Notes: generated from the letters alone by a model not told the origin. Numbered from the stretch's first letter, positions 41,626 through 51,842 are shown. The stretch is 53,620 bases of DNA from Steroidobacteraceae bacterium (GCA_029266835.1 JAQSWD010000004.1:1-53620); one strand, 5' to 3'. Numbers and translations are program-made.

Positions 41626-42507
41626 ATGGAAAGCGCAGTGCAAGTGGAACGGGCCGGCATCAATCTGAAACCCGGCGGGCGCGTGTCGGACGACACGGCG
41701 TTGCAGACGCCGGTCGAGGCGGGCAAGACCGTGGGCATCATCGCCGTCGACGACCCCATCTTCAGCTGCCGCGACGTGGACGTGTTCTACGGCGAGAAGC
41801 ACGCCATCAAGAAGGTGGGCATCGACATCGCCAGGAACCAGGTGCTGGCCATGATCGGTCCTTCGGGCTGTGGCAAATCCACCTTCCTGCGCTGCCTGAA
41901 CCGCATGAACGACACCATCGCGGGCGCGCGGGTGGAAGGAAAGATCCTGCTCGACGGCAAGGACATCCACGACAAGCGCCGGGACGTGGTGCAGCTGCGT
42001 GCGCGCGTCGGCATGGTGTTCCAGAAGCCGAATCCGTTCCCGAAGTCCATCTACGAGAACGTGGCGTATGGTCCGCGCATCCACGGGCTCGCGGGGGATC
42101 GCGTCGAGCTCGACGAGATCGTGCATGGTTCCCTGCAACGCGCCGGTCTCTGGGAAGAAGTGAAGGATCGGCTGCAGCAGCCTGGCACGTCGTTGTCGGG
42201 CGGTCAGCAGCAGCGCCTGTGCATCGCGCGCACGATTGCCGTCAATCCCGAAGTGATCCTCATGGACGAACCCTGCTCGGCGCTGGATCCGATCGCCACG
42301 GCGCGCATCGAGGACCTCATGGAAGAGCTGCGCCAGAGCTACGCCATCGTGATCGTCACGCACTCCATGCAGCAGGCGGCGCGCGTGTCGCAGCGCACGG
42401 CGTATTTCCACCTGGGAGATCTCATCGAGGTGGGGGAGACGGACCGCATCTTCACGAACCCGCGCCACAAGCTCACTGAAGACTACATCACGGGCCGATT
42501 CGGCTGA
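41626..42507 (+). CDS. pstB: Phosphate ABC transporter ATPase PstB
   Basis: The 293-residue ATPase carries Walker [22 protein letters not shown], the Q-loop [20 protein letters not shown], signature [16 protein letters not shown], Walker [14 protein letters not shown] and H-loop [29 protein letters not shown] is diagnostic of PstB. ATG 41626 is chosen by position, giving a 40-residue N-terminal leader longer than in E. coli. It powers PstCA and is part of the phosphate-sensing complex with PhoU and PhoR. Confidence 0.96.
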   Translation: MESAVQVERAGINLKPGGRVSDDTALQTPVEAGKTVGIIAVDDPIFSCRDVDVFYGEKHAIKKVGIDIARNQVLAMIGPSGCGKSTFLRCLNRMNDTIAGARVEGKILLDGKDIHDKRRDVVQLRARVGMVFQKPNPFPKSIYENVAYGPRIHGLAGDRVELDEIVHGSLQRAGLWEEVKDRLQQPGTSLSGGQQQRLCIARTIAVNPEVILMDEPCSALDPIATARIEDLMEELRQSYAIVIVTHSMQQAARVSQRTAYFHLGDLIEVGETDRIFTNPRHKLTEDYITGRFG

Positions 42508-42517
42508 GGCCGCCATC

Positions 42518-43237
42518 GTGGCACTGACTCTCGAAGGCCACACCACGCGCGCGTTCGACGGAGACCTGTCGTCTTTGCACGTGCAGGCCGTGGCCATGGG
42601 CGCGCTGGTCATCGAGCAGGTGCAACTGGCCGTCAGCTCGTATTCCAATTGGGACCGGCCGGCGGCCACGCTGGTTCTGGAGCGCGAGCGCAAGATCAAC
42701 CTGTACGACGCCGAGATCGAGGAAGCCGCGCTGCAGCTCATCGCGCGCCGGCAGCCCGTCGCGCAGGACCTGCGCGCGGTGTTCGCCATCGACAAGGTGG
42801 TCTCCGAACTCGAGCGCGCGGCGGACGAAGCTAAAAAGCTGGCTCTGGCCGTGCTCGCCGACTCCGAGGCCAATGGCTTTCGCCCCGGTGCGGCCACGGC
42901 GCGCGAGGCGCGACAGCTGGGACGGCTGGCGGCGCTCATGATCCGCGCGGCGCTGGAGGCCTTCGATCGGCTGGATCCGGCCGCGGCCGCGGCAGTGATC
43001 AAGCAGGACCAGGAAATGGATGCAGAATACGCGGCTGCGCTGCGCCGCATCCTCACGCGCGCCATGGAAGACGTGCGGCACATCCAGGCAGCCATCGAGG
43101 CGGCCTTCATCATGCGTTCGCTGGAGCGCATCGGCGACCACGCGCGCAACATCGCGCGCCACGTGGGCTTCATCGGCGGGGACATCGATCCCAACGCCAC
43201 CGGCGTGTTGCCCGAGACCTCCGCCGTCAAGAACTGA
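42518..43237 (+). CDS. phoU: PhoU family protein (second copy)
   Basis: The 239-residue protein starts at GTG 42518, 10 bp after pstB. It has two PhoU helical repeats (VSELERAADEAKKLALAVL and MRSLERIGDHARNIARHVGFI). It is clearly diverged from the copy at 31255: the first repeat lacks the RIGDE text, and the N-terminus is VALTLEGHTTRAFDGDLSSLHVQAVAMG. Its location is the classic phoU position after pstB. The two copies may split transporter control and PhoR control, an inference from position only. A CTCCGGC-ATC-GCCGGAG hairpin follows the stop. Confidence 0.9.
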   Translation: MALTLEGHTTRAFDGDLSSLHVQAVAMGALVIEQVQLAVSSYSNWDRPAATLVLERERKINLYDAEIEEAALQLIARRQPVAQDLRAVFAIDKVVSELERAADEAKKLALAVLADSEANGFRPGAATAREARQLGRLAALMIRAALEAFDRLDPAAAAAVIKQDQEMDAEYAAALRRILTRAMEDVRHIQAAIEAAFIMRSLERIGDHARNIARHVGFIGGDIDPNATGVLPETSAVKN

Positions 43238-43238
43238 T

Positions 43239-43255
43239 CTCCGGCATCGCCGGAG
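43239..43255 (+). terminator. Hairpin after the pst operon
   Basis: CTCCGGC-ATC-GCCGGAG is a perfect 7-bp stem 2 bp after the phoU stop. No T-run follows, so termination may be weak or factor-dependent. Confidence 0.4.
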
Positions 43256-43356
43256 GAAGTCATTCTCGCTGCAACCTCGTGTCAGGGCGCATGTCAGCCC
43301 GTGAACACGGCGGCGGTCGACGCGCGCCCCGGACGGTCATGGCGCAATTGTCATGC

Positions 43357-43385
43357 AGGTGACGCGCAACTGAAATCCAGCCGTC
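43357..43385 (+). promoter_or_regulatory. Pho-box-like repeats before the lipoprotein-receptor pair
   Basis: CTGAAAT (43368) and CCGTCAC (43379) stand at 11-bp spacing with spacer CCAG, and a weaker GTGACGC at 43357 extends the register. No good -10 lies at the expected distance, so confidence is limited. Confidence 0.4.
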
Positions 43386-43443
43386 ACCTGCTCAGCCGAC
43401 ACTCCGCACCCATACCCAGACAGGTTGTTAGGAGTGCCCGCCG

Positions 43444-45006
43444 ATGAAACTCGAAAAGTGGATTTCCGCCGCCGCCGTTCTCGCCGCCCTCACCGGATGC
43501 GGCGCAGACGACATTTCCTCGCCGGGAAACAGCGGCAACGTCACGATCAACAACGCCGCTCCGCCGGCGCCGCCGCCGGCGCCTCCGCCTGCCGGCCCTT
43601 CGCTGGTGACGCCGGCCTCCGGCTGCCCGACGATCCCGGACCCCGCGGGCCTGCGCGATGCGGGCACCATCACCGGCCCCACGGGCGAATATCGTGTGTG
43701 CGAGTTGCCGGCCCGGTTGACGGTCAGCGCGACGCTGGAAAAGTTCGCGGGGCTGCTGTACTCCATCAACGGCCGCGTCGACGTGGGCCTGGATCGTGGC
43801 GCCGCGCCGACGGGCGATGCCGCGGTGGTGCTCACCATCCGCCCCGGCGTCGTCCTGTACGGCGTGACCGGCACGTCCTGGTTGGTCGTGAATCGCGGCA
43901 ATCGCATCCAGGCCGTGGGAACCGCCACGTCTCCCATCGTGTTCACCAGCCGTGACAACGTGCTTGGCCTCGCCAACGACGATTCCCAGGGGCAGTGGGG
44001 CGGCGTGGTGTTGTTGGGCCGCGCGCCCACCACCGATTGCACCGTCGCGCCCGCGGCGACGCCGGGCACCGTGGATTGCGAGCGCCAGACCGAAGGCGCG
44101 GTCGACCCTGCCTACTTCGGCGGAGCCACCGCCAATGACAACAGCGGCACCCTCGACTACGTGCAGATCCGCTACTCGGGTTACGTGCTGTCGGGCAACA
44201 GCGAACTGCAGTCGCTGACCCTGGGCGGCGTGGGCTCGGGCACCACGGTGCGGCATTTCCAGTCGCACAACAGTTCGGATGACGGCTTCGAGATCTTCGG
44301 CGGGCGTCCCAGCCTGCGTCACGTCGTGATCACCGGCGCCGACGACGACAACATCGATACCGACACCGGCTACCAGGGCACCATCCAGTACGTCATCGCC
44401 GTTCAGAAAACCTCGGGCGCCGCCGACTCGATGATCGAGCAAGATTCCGCCAATGCGCTGGAAGACAACACGCCGCGCACACACCTGAAGCTCGCGAACT
44501 TCACGTTCGTCCATCGCAACGCGTCTTCGGGCAACAACGCGGCGATGCTGTTTCGTGGCAAGTCGGACGCGACGCTGGTGAACGGCGTGGTCACCAGTCC
44601 CATGGCCTGCCTGCGACTCAACGGCACGAACATCCTGACGGCGGATGCGGCCAATCAGAAGCTGGGGCCGCCGGTGTTCCAGTCGGTGGTGATGCAATGT
44701 TCGGCCGCGCCTTTCGTCGGCTCTGGCGGCGTGACGGTGCAGCAGGTGACCGACGTGTTCGGCGCCGGCGCCAACAACAATGCGGCGTTCACCGCGAGCC
44801 TCACGGGTACGTTCATCAACGGCGCCAACGAGACGGCCGCGACCGCGACCGATCCGAAGACGCTGGATGCGGAGTTCGACACGACTACCCACGTGGGTGC
44901 GGTGCGCGATGCCACCGACACCTGGTATGCGGGTTGGACCTGCAACTCGGCCACCGCCACGTTCGATGCCACCGCCACGGCCTGCACGTCGCTGCCGGCA
45001 CTTTGA
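43444..45006 (+). CDS. Putative lipoprotein with beta-helix-like body, partner of the TonB receptor
   Basis: The 520-residue protein opens with a lipoprotein signal (AAVLAALTGCGADD, lipidated Cys in LTGC). A Pro/Ala-rich linker (APPAPPPAPPPAGP) follows, then a long body rich in short beta turns: IVFTSRDNVLGL, WGGVVLLGRAP, LDYVQIRYSGYVLSGN, TTVRHFQSHNSSDDGFEIFGG, LRHVVITGADDDNIDTDTGYQG. The periodicity and Asn/Gly/Asp turns resemble a right-handed beta-helix. No catalytic motif is recognised. It lies 14 bp before the receptor gene and behind the pst operon. It is probably surface-exposed or periplasmic, perhaps binding or processing a phosphorus-containing ligand for the receptor; this is inference. 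Confidence 0.8.
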   Translation: MKLEKWISAAAVLAALTGCGADDISSPGNSGNVTINNAAPPAPPPAPPPAGPSLVTPASGCPTIPDPAGLRDAGTITGPTGEYRVCELPARLTVSATLEKFAGLLYSINGRVDVGLDRGAAPTGDAAVVLTIRPGVVLYGVTGTSWLVVNRGNRIQAVGTATSPIVFTSRDNVLGLANDDSQGQWGGVVLLGRAPTTDCTVAPAATPGTVDCERQTEGAVDPAYFGGATANDNSGTLDYVQIRYSGYVLSGNSELQSLTLGGVGSGTTVRHFQSHNSSDDGFEIFGGRPSLRHVVITGADDDNIDTDTGYQGTIQYVIAVQKTSGAADSMIEQDSANALEDNTPRTHLKLANFTFVHRNASSGNNAAMLFRGKSDATLVNGVVTSPMACLRLNGTNILTADAANQKLGPPVFQSVVMQCSAAPFVGSGGVTVQQVTDVFGAGANNNAAFTASLTGTFINGANETAATATDPKTLDAEFDTTTHVGAVRDATDTWYAGWTCNSATATFDATATACTSLPAL

Positions 45007-45020
45007 TCCGGGAGTCCCAC

Positions 45021-47690
45021 ATGTCGAAGTCACCCATTCTGGAATTGCTGCTGCTCGCGACGGCGGTGTCGTCGGCCCCGGTCCTCGCGCAGTCGGCGCA
45101 GGACTCGGCCGGCCCGGCGAACGACGCCAGCGCGGGAGAAATGGCGGAGGGAGAGGCCCAGGATGGCATCGACGTCGACATGCCGGGCGTGACGGTCAGC
45201 GCGATCCGCGACCGCAACGTGCAGAAGGCCACCACCGAGGTCGTCTCGGTGTTGTCCACCGACGATATCGCCCGCACGGGTGAGGGCGATATCGCCGGAG
45301 CGCTGGGCCGCGTCACGGGACTGAGCGTGGTCGGCGATGGCTTCGTCTTCGTGCGTGGATTGGGTGACCGGTATTCGCTGGCGCTGCTCAACGGTTCTCC
45401 GCTGCCCAGCCCCGAACCGCTGCGCCGCGCCGTGCCGCTGGACCTGTTCCCGACCAACATCGTCGCTTCGTCGCTGGTGCAGAAGACCTATTCGCCTTCG
45501 TTCACGGGTGAGTTCGGCGGCGGCGTCATCAATCTCACGACGCTGTCCGCGCCGAAGACACCGTTCTTTTCCGCGAGCGTCGGCATGAGCGGCGACAGCG
45601 AGACCACGCGCAATCTCGGTTACGACTATTACGGCGGCAAGTACGACTGGACGGGATTCGACCGGGGCAACCGCGATACGCCGCCGGCGCTCGCCGCCTT
45701 CTTCGCCAGTGGTCAGCGCATGAGCTCGGGCGCCGTCGACACGGGCGCGATCGCCAGTGAATTCGCGCGGACCGACAATGTGCTGGTGCAACGGCTCGAT
45801 GCCGTGCCGTTCAATGGTTCTGCCAACATCAGCGCCGGCAATGCCTGGCTGGTGGGTGATTCCGATGCGCGGCTCGGCCTCATCGGCACGGCAGGCTTCA
45901 GCAACGGATGGCGCACGCGCGACATCCTCGAGCAGACGCCCGGAAGCTTCGACCTGTCGGTCATCGACAAGGACTACCAGCGCGTTTCGACCGACAACCA
46001 TGTCGTGGCCAATGCCGTACTCGGGCTGTCGTACGAGTTCGGCGTCGACAGCCAGCTGCGCTGGACCAACTACTACATCCACGACACGCTCAAGCAGACC
46101 AGCCTGGCCGCCGGCCACGAGAACAACCAGCGCCTGGGCGCCGATTTCCTCGAGCAAACCACCGCCTGGTACGAGCGTGAGCTCCTCGGCACCCAGGTGT
46201 CCGTCAGCCTGCCGCTGGAGCCGGTGACCATCGGCGCGCGCGCTTCGTATGCGCAATCCGAGCGCGACGCGCCCTACGAACTCGCCATCGGATATCAACG
46301 CAGCAACCAGGAAGCCAGTCCCTATGGCGCGTACTTCGTCAATCGTCTCGACAACGGACAGGCGGGCTTCGCCTCCGCGGCGTTTTCCAGGCTCGAAGAG
46401 AACGTCGCCTCCGCCGGCCTGGATCTGACGCGTGAATTCACGTCGCGATTCAAGGCGACCGTGGGGTTCGACTACGCCAGGACCCAGCGCGATTCCGAAC
46501 GCCGCGAGTTCCAGATCATCGCGCCATCCACTTTTCCGAGCGCGGTGGGGATGCTGCGGCCGGACTTCCTGCTGGGGCCGGCCGTCATCGAGCAATTCGG
46601 CATCGGCCTGGTGGAGACCACCGAATCCGACCCGGCTTTCACGGCGGAGCTGCGCACCGAGGCGGCCTATCTTCAGACCCAGGCCGGGCTCGGCGATTCG
46701 TTCGACCTCAGCATCGGCGCGCGCTACGAGCGCGCCGAGCAATGGGTGCAGCCTCTGCAGGTATTCGACACGCTGACGAATTCCGGCGCGGCGACCCGGC
46801 TCGAGAACGACTACATCCTTCCGGGTGCGACGCTCACCTGGCGGTTGCCCGAAGGAATGCAGCTGCGCTTCAACGCGTCGAAGACCATCTCGCGGCCGCA
46901 GTTCCGCGAGTTGATGTTCCAGAGCTACTTCGACCCGGAATCCAACCGCCGCTACCGCGGCAACCCGTTGCTCGTCGACGGCGAATTCTTCAATGCCGAA
47001 AGCCGCTTCGAGTGGTACTTCGCGCCGGAGGAGAGGATTTCGGCGGCCGCGTTCTACAAGAAGATAGACCGTCCCATCGAGGCTTTCACCGGGTTCGACG
47101 ACAACACGCCGGTGACCAGCTTCGCCAACGCGCCCGTGGCCACTCTCCATGGCGCCGAGGTCGAACTGCAGAAATATTTCGCGTTGGACACGTGGTCGGA
47201 CTCCGCCTTCTGGGCTTCGCGGCGCGCCGTCGTGATCGGCAACTACACCTTCACCGACTCGAAGATCGGCGTCGATCCGGGCGACACCGTCGCGGTCTTC
47301 GGCACGACGCTCCAGCCTGCCAGCAATTTCTTCCGCGACGGCAGCCAGCTCACGGGGCAGTCCGATCACCTCGTCAACCTGCAGTTGGGTCTGGAACAGA
47401 CGGGCAACCTGTCGCAACAGACCATACTTCTCTCGTATGCGAGCGATCGCGTCACCAGCCGCGGCGCCGCGGGTCTGCCTGATATATATGAGTCGCCAGG
47501 CCTGCGCGTGGACGTGGTGCTGCGCCAGGGCCTCACGATGTTCCAGCAGGAGGTCGAAGCCAAGTTCGAGGCGCGCAACCTGCTGGGCAGGAGCTACAAG
47601 GAATTCCAGGAGCGCGGTGGAAACGTCGTGTACTACAACAAGTACGACGTCGGCACGTCGTTCGTCGCCTCGGTCACCGTGAACTTCTGA
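45021..47690 (+). CDS. TonB-dependent outer-membrane receptor
   Basis: The 889-residue protein has a signal peptide ending VLAQ, an acidic linker, and a plug domain (about 55-170: VVSVLSTDDIARTGEGDIAGALGRVTGLSVVGDGFVFVRGLGDRYSLALLNGSPLP split over its length). A 22-strand-type barrel follows and ends in VASVTVNF with the terminal Phe. PSFTGEFGGGVINLTT is the usual plug end. ATG 45021 follows GGGAG. It should import a ligand with energy from TonB-ExbBD, none of which lies in this window. The paired lipoprotein and the adjacent pst genes suggest a phosphorus-related ligand. Confidence 0.92.
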   Translation: MSKSPILELLLLATAVSSAPVLAQSAQDSAGPANDASAGEMAEGEAQDGIDVDMPGVTVSAIRDRNVQKATTEVVSVLSTDDIARTGEGDIAGALGRVTGLSVVGDGFVFVRGLGDRYSLALLNGSPLPSPEPLRRAVPLDLFPTNIVASSLVQKTYSPSFTGEFGGGVINLTTLSAPKTPFFSASVGMSGDSETTRNLGYDYYGGKYDWTGFDRGNRDTPPALAAFFASGQRMSSGAVDTGAIASEFARTDNVLVQRLDAVPFNGSANISAGNAWLVGDSDARLGLIGTAGFSNGWRTRDILEQTPGSFDLSVIDKDYQRVSTDNHVVANAVLGLSYEFGVDSQLRWTNYYIHDTLKQTSLAAGHENNQRLGADFLEQTTAWYERELLGTQVSVSLPLEPVTIGARASYAQSERDAPYELAIGYQRSNQEASPYGAYFVNRLDNGQAGFASAAFSRLEENVASAGLDLTREFTSRFKATVGFDYARTQRDSERREFQIIAPSTFPSAVGMLRPDFLLGPAVIEQFGIGLVETTESDPAFTAELRTEAAYLQTQAGLGDSFDLSIGARYERAEQWVQPLQVFDTLTNSGAATRLENDYILPGATLTWRLPEGMQLRFNASKTISRPQFRELMFQSYFDPESNRRYRGNPLLVDGEFFNAESRFEWYFAPEERISAAAFYKKIDRPIEAFTGFDDNTPVTSFANAPVATLHGAEVELQKYFALDTWSDSAFWASRRAVVIGNYTFTDSKIGVDPGDTVAVFGTTLQPASNFFRDGSQLTGQSDHLVNLQLGLEQTGNLSQQTILLSYASDRVTSRGAAGLPDIYESPGLRVDVVLRQGLTMFQQEVEAKFEARNLLGRSYKEFQERGGNVVYYNKYDVGTSFVASVTVNF

Positions 47691-47928
47691 GCGCCGGGCC
47701 AGGCGGGTTCATCGCACCGCCGGCACTCTCGGATGCGCGTCTGCCGGGTCGGCGGCGCAGCTGCGCGGCGTCGGCGCTCGGCGGCGCGCGATTCACGGCG
47801 CAATCGGCGCAAGTAGCTAGGGTGGGCGTCCCGATCTCGCGCCGGCACCATGTGATTGCGCCAAAGTGGTTCTACCGGCGCGCGGCATCGCTTCGCAGAC
47901 TCTCGGTATCCACGCACAGGAGAGTCAC

Positions 47929-49230
47929 ATGGACATGTTCAAGAGCAAGGGATGGATCGTCGCGCTGACCGTGGCGCTGGGCCTCGCCAGCCAGGCGCGG
48001 GCGCAGGTCGAGCTGGCCACGGCGGGCGGGGCTGGCCAGGGTGGCGAAGACGCGCGCTGGGTGGCCACTTGGAGCTCGGCGCAGATTGCGCCAGGGCCTT
48101 ACACCATCGACGAGTTGTTCGGCGCCAACCGCAGCACCGCTTTCGAGAACCAGACCGTACGCCACGTGGTGCACACCAGCATCGGCGGCCGCAAGGTCCG
48201 CGTGCGCCTGTCCAATGTGTTCGGTGTCGAGCCGCTGCGCGTGGGCGCGGCGCAGCTGGCGCGGCACGATGCCGGCGCCGCCGTATATCCGGGCGGGCGG
48301 CGACTGACGTTCAACGGGCAGTCCTCCATCCTGATTCCGGCCGGCGCCGTGGCGCTCAGCGACGCGCTTGACTTCGACGTGCCGGCCGACGGCGATCTCG
48401 CCGTCAGCGTCTATCTACCCGGAATCACCGAGCCGGCGACGTACCACGAGCTGACCATGCGCACCGCGTACGTCACGGCCGTGAACGGCGGTAACCAGGT
48501 GGCCGCGCTGGACCTGCCGGGCGCCACGGCCACGCCGTCCACTTTCTACCTGACCACCGTGGAAGTGGTCGCCCCCGAGAGCGTGGGCACGCTGGTGGCC
48601 TTCGGCGACTCCATCACCCAGGGTGCCGGGTCGACTGTCGACCAGAACCGCACCTGGCCCGACCGCCTCTCGGACCGGCTCAACGCCGGCCGCGCGCGGC
48701 TGTCGGTGATCAACCAGGGCGTCGGCTGCAACCGCATCCTCTTCGACTTCTGCGGTCCTGGCGCCGCCGCGCGTTTCGATCGAGACGTGCTCGCGGTGTC
48801 GAACGTGAAGGGTGTGATCGTGCAACTCGGGCTCAATGACATCATGATCCCGGCGCTGCTGCCGCTGTTCGGACAGCCCGAGTTCGCGGCCGAAACCGTG
48901 AGCGCGGCCGACATGATCACGGGGCTTCAGCAGATCGGCGCGCGCGCAAAGGCGCGCGGCATCAAGGTGTTCGTGGCCACGCTCACGCCGTTCTGCTCGA
49001 GCACCATCCCCGGCCTGTGCACGCCCGAGAACGAGGCCAAGCGCCAGGCCGTGAACCGCTGGATTCGCACGAGCCGCGCCTTCGATGGCGTCATCGACTT
49101 CGAAGCAGCGGTGCGTGATCCTTCCAACCCGTCCCGAACTTTGCCCGCTTACGACGCCGACGGCGTGCATCTCAATGACGCCGGGTACCAGGCCATGGCC
49201 AACGCCATCAGTCTCGCGATGTTGTTCTGA
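47929..49230 (+). CDS. Secreted SGNH/GDSL-family hydrolase
   Basis: The 433-residue protein has a signal peptide (WIVALTVALGLASQARA), an N-terminal beta domain starting RWVATWSSAQIAP, and a C-terminal SGNH domain. Block I is VAFGDSITQGAGS with the nucleophile Ser. Block II is INQGVGCNRIL, where Cys stands at a usually Gly position. Block III is VQLGLNDIM and block V DADGVHLNDAGYQAM with Asp and His. Relatives deacylate carbohydrates or lipids outside the cell; the substrate is unknown. AGGAG precedes the ATG. The 238-bp gap before it is GC-rich and shows no clear promoter. Confidence 0.88.
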   Translation: MDMFKSKGWIVALTVALGLASQARAQVELATAGGAGQGGEDARWVATWSSAQIAPGPYTIDELFGANRSTAFENQTVRHVVHTSIGGRKVRVRLSNVFGVEPLRVGAAQLARHDAGAAVYPGGRRLTFNGQSSILIPAGAVALSDALDFDVPADGDLAVSVYLPGITEPATYHELTMRTAYVTAVNGGNQVAALDLPGATATPSTFYLTTVEVVAPESVGTLVAFGDSITQGAGSTVDQNRTWPDRLSDRLNAGRARLSVINQGVGCNRILFDFCGPGAAARFDRDVLAVSNVKGVIVQLGLNDIMIPALLPLFGQPEFAAETVSAADMITGLQQIGARAKARGIKVFVATLTPFCSSTIPGLCTPENEAKRQAVNRWIRTSRAFDGVIDFEAAVRDPSNPSRTLPAYDADGVHLNDAGYQAMANAISLAMLF

Positions 49231-49273
49231 TACTGTCCTCCGCCCCGGTCGCGAATCCGGGGCGGAGGAATGG

Positions 49274-50740
49274 ATGCCAAGAATCGCGAGCCTGCCCATA
49301 TTCCTGGAGCGACACGCCGGCCGCACACTGCAGGAACAGATCTACTCGTCGATCCGCCAATGCATCGTGGACGGTCGCGTGGCCGTGGATCAGCGGCTTC
49401 CCTCGACACGCGCACTGGCCGCCGAGCTCGGCGTGTCGCGCAATACCGCGCTGCTGGCGCTGGAGCAGTTGCGCGCCGAAGGATATCTGGTCGCGCGTCG
49501 TGGATCGGGCGTGTTCATCTCGCGCGACGTGCCCGAGCGCCGCTTCGCCTCGCCACGCTCGTTGGCCGAACCGGTCACGCGGCCGCCTTTCTCGCGGCGT
49601 GGCTATCTACTGTCGAATACGCGCCCTCCGGATCGCCGCGCACCGGGCAGTGTGGCGCGCGCGTTCCGCCTGGGCACGCCGGCGCTCGACCTGTTCCCGC
49701 AGCAACTCTGGGCGCGGCTGACGCGCGAATGCCTGCGCTCGTCGCGCGCCGCGCACCGCGACTACTCCTCGCTTGCCGGACTGCCGGCGCTGCGTGAGGC
49801 CATCGCCGAGCAAGTGCAATCGCGCGGGACGCGTTGCGATGCCGGGCAGGTCCAGGTGGTCTGCGGTGCGCAGCGGGGTCTCGATCTCATTTTCCATCTG
49901 CTGCTGGATCCCGGAGAGCCGGCCTGGATCGAGGACCCGGGTTACACGGGTGCACATGGCGCATTGTTGTCCGCCGGAGCCACGGTGGTGCCCGTTCCCG
50001 TGGACGAGCAGGGCATGCAGGTGGCGGCCGCGCCGGTGCGGAACGCGCGACTGGCCTTCGTCACGCCATCCTGCCAGTTCCCGCTGGGCGTGGCCCTGAG
50101 CCTTGAGCGCCGCGAGGCGCTGCTGTCCTGGGCGCGCGAGGCCCAGGCCTGGATAGTGGAAGACGACTACGACTGCGACATCCATCACCAGAGCCAGCCC
50201 TTGCCGTGCCTCCACTCGCTGGATCCCGACGGACGAGTCATCTATCTGGGCTCTTTCAGCAAGTCGCTGTTTCCCGCGTTGCGGCTTGGGTTTCTCATCG
50301 TGCCGCGCGACCTGCACTCCGGTTTCCTCTCCGCGCGCCTGGCCACCGACCTGCATCCGCCAGTATTCGAGCAGCGGGTGCTGGCGGCATTCATCGCGCG
50401 CGGCCACTACGCCCGGCATCTGCGCCGCATGCAGGCTGCCTATGGCGAGCGGCTGGACGCGCTGCGCAGGGCCATCGATCGCTCGGGTGCGCCGCTGCGG
50501 CTGCGGCCCGTGCGCGCGGGCATGCACGCCGTGGTGGACGTCATCGGCGTTCGCGCCGAAGCGGTGCAGGCGGCCGCGGCGGCGCAGGGCATCGAATGCA
50601 TGGCGCTGTCCGCATACTGCCACGATGCCGCCTCGCCATCGCCTGGCAATGCGCTGCTGCTGGGCTTCGGCGCGGTGCCGCCGGCGGCGATCCGCGCGGG
50701 CGTGCAGAAGCTGACGAGGGTCATCGAAAGACTTGCCTGA
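49274..50740 (+). CDS. MocR-type regulator: GntR winged helix fused to aminotransferase fold
   Basis: The 488-residue protein starts at ATG 49274 with GGAGG 5 bp upstream. Residues 1-75 are a GntR winged helix (LQEQIYSSIRQCIVDGRVAVDQRLPSTRALAAELGVSRNTALLALEQL split by the fold). A linker leads to a class I aminotransferase domain (about 115-480) with the PLP pocket: VVCGAQRGLDLIF, WIEDPGYTG, VEDDYDCDIH (Asp-Tyr) and GSFSKSLFPALRLGF with the Schiff-base Lys. Members sense PLP or amino compounds (PdxR, GabR, TauR). The target gene is not evident; the neighbours are an SGNH hydrolase and a convergent DNA-binding protein. Confidence 0.93.
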   Translation: MPRIASLPIFLERHAGRTLQEQIYSSIRQCIVDGRVAVDQRLPSTRALAAELGVSRNTALLALEQLRAEGYLVARRGSGVFISRDVPERRFASPRSLAEPVTRPPFSRRGYLLSNTRPPDRRAPGSVARAFRLGTPALDLFPQQLWARLTRECLRSSRAAHRDYSSLAGLPALREAIAEQVQSRGTRCDAGQVQVVCGAQRGLDLIFHLLLDPGEPAWIEDPGYTGAHGALLSAGATVVPVPVDEQGMQVAAAPVRNARLAFVTPSCQFPLGVALSLERREALLSWAREAQAWIVEDDYDCDIHHQSQPLPCLHSLDPDGRVIYLGSFSKSLFPALRLGFLIVPRDLHSGFLSARLATDLHPPVFEQRVLAAFIARGHYARHLRRMQAAYGERLDALRRAIDRSGAPLRLRPVRAGMHAVVDVIGVRAEAVQAAAAAQGIECMALSAYCHDAASPSPGNALLLGFGAVPPAAIRAGVQKLTRVIERLA

Positions 50741-50750
50741 GACTATCTAC

Positions 50751-51842
50751 TCATCGGCGGACCAGTCGCGCGCCGCTGCCAAGGAATTCTCCGTAGTCCC
50801 GCACCTCATCCTCCAGCGCGGCCCATTCGGCGCGTGTCAGCGTCCGTGTCGCGCGCACGCGAACCCGCGCTCCTTCGCGGTGCAGCTTGCGCTGCCACGT
50901 GCCGACGGCCAACCCGTCGACGATGACCAGCGGATTCAGTAACGCCATGGGGTTGCTGAGGCGCCCGGTGCCGCCAACCGCCGTACGGTCCTTGTACGCC
51001 ACCGTGTACTCGTCGAAGGCGGGCAGCAGCGCGACTTGTGGCTTCCGCGCAGTCGTCGGTCGCGTCGCCTTCGCGCCTGACCAGAGATCGCAGTCATCGA
51101 GCCGTTCGCGGCGCAGCGCATCGCCCGCGGCATCGATCGCCATGATCGCATCGCGTTGTGTGATGCCGGCCCACCAGGCGAAGTCCTGCACGGATGCCGG
51201 GCCGTGGCTGGTGAAGTAGCGGCGCGCGAGTTCTGCGAATGCGGCCTGGCCCGTGAGGACTCGCGACTCGGGTAGCCATTCGTCCAGCAATGCGAACGCA
51301 TGCTGACGGCCGATTCTCCCGGTCTGGCACAACGTGCCATCCATCGCGAGCCACAACAGGATGTGCTGGCCGCGCATGCCGCCACAGCGGATCTTGCCGG
51401 CCTCGAGCGCCTCGTAAATGCCTGCACGATCCAGTCGCCGCCCACCTTCGAGCGCGCGGGTGACCACATCGCGTGCGCGCGCCGCTACCGTTGCGTCGAG
51501 ATCGAGCGTACGTTTCATGAACCCGGAAGTACGCGCGAGGACACGAGGCGCAAGCAGGCGGGTGATCCAGCGCGCGTCCTCGGCGGCGACGAAGTGCAAC
51601 GTGCCCCGCATCGGCCAGCATCGGATCAGCGTGCGCTGCGCGAGTGCGGCCTCGATGGTCGCCTCGGTGCCGCGTCGCAGCCGGCGTCGCAAAGCCCAGA
51701 GCGCGCCGAGGTAATCCTGCGCCTGGACCGCGCCGAACCATGCGACCACGTCCGCGGGCCGGGAGAACGTAGTCCGCGACAGGCGCTGGTTGGCGAGCCG
51801 GCGAGCCGGCAACGCGGCGGCCCTGAAGCCGGTGCGTGTCAC
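50751..51842 (-). CDS. Winged-helix DNA-binding protein, AlkZ-like (HTH_42/DUF1006)
   Basis: The 363-residue protein belongs to the HTH_42 family, whose studied members AlkZ and YcaQ/AlkX are DNA glycosylases that unhook interstrand crosslinks. [40 protein letters not shown] contains QAQ, matching the catalytic QxQ motif of AlkZ-type enzymes. [13 protein letters not shown] and a later [15 protein letters not shown] are also family blocks. GTG 51842 overlaps the dapD stop (GTGA), replacing a longer open frame without homology. Glycosylase activity is inferred from the motif. It is the last gene of the dapC-dapD unit. Confidence 0.82.
   Translation of the reverse strand: MTRTGFRAAALPARRLANQRLSRTTFSRPADVVAWFGAVQAQDYLGALWALRRRLRRGTEATIEAALAQRTLIRCWPMRGTLHFVAAEDARWITRLLAPRVLARTSGFMKRTLDLDATVAARARDVVTRALEGGRRLDRAGIYEALEAGKIRCGGMRGQHILLWLAMDGTLCQTGRIGRQHAFALLDEWLPESRVLTGQAAFAELARRYFTSHGPASVQDFAWWAGITQRDAIMAIDAAGDALRRERLDDCDLWSGAKATRPTTARKPQVALLPAFDEYTVAYKDRTAVGGTGRLSNPMALLNPLVIVDGLAVGTWQRKLHREGARVRVRATRTLTRAEWAALEDEVRDYGEFLGSGARLVRR

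Noticed and set aside
43280-43352. Further TGTCAG and GTCAT repeats upstream of the lipoprotein gene
   Set aside because: Their spacings are 12 and 14 bp rather than the 11 bp needed for a Pho box, so only the 43357-43385 repeats were kept.
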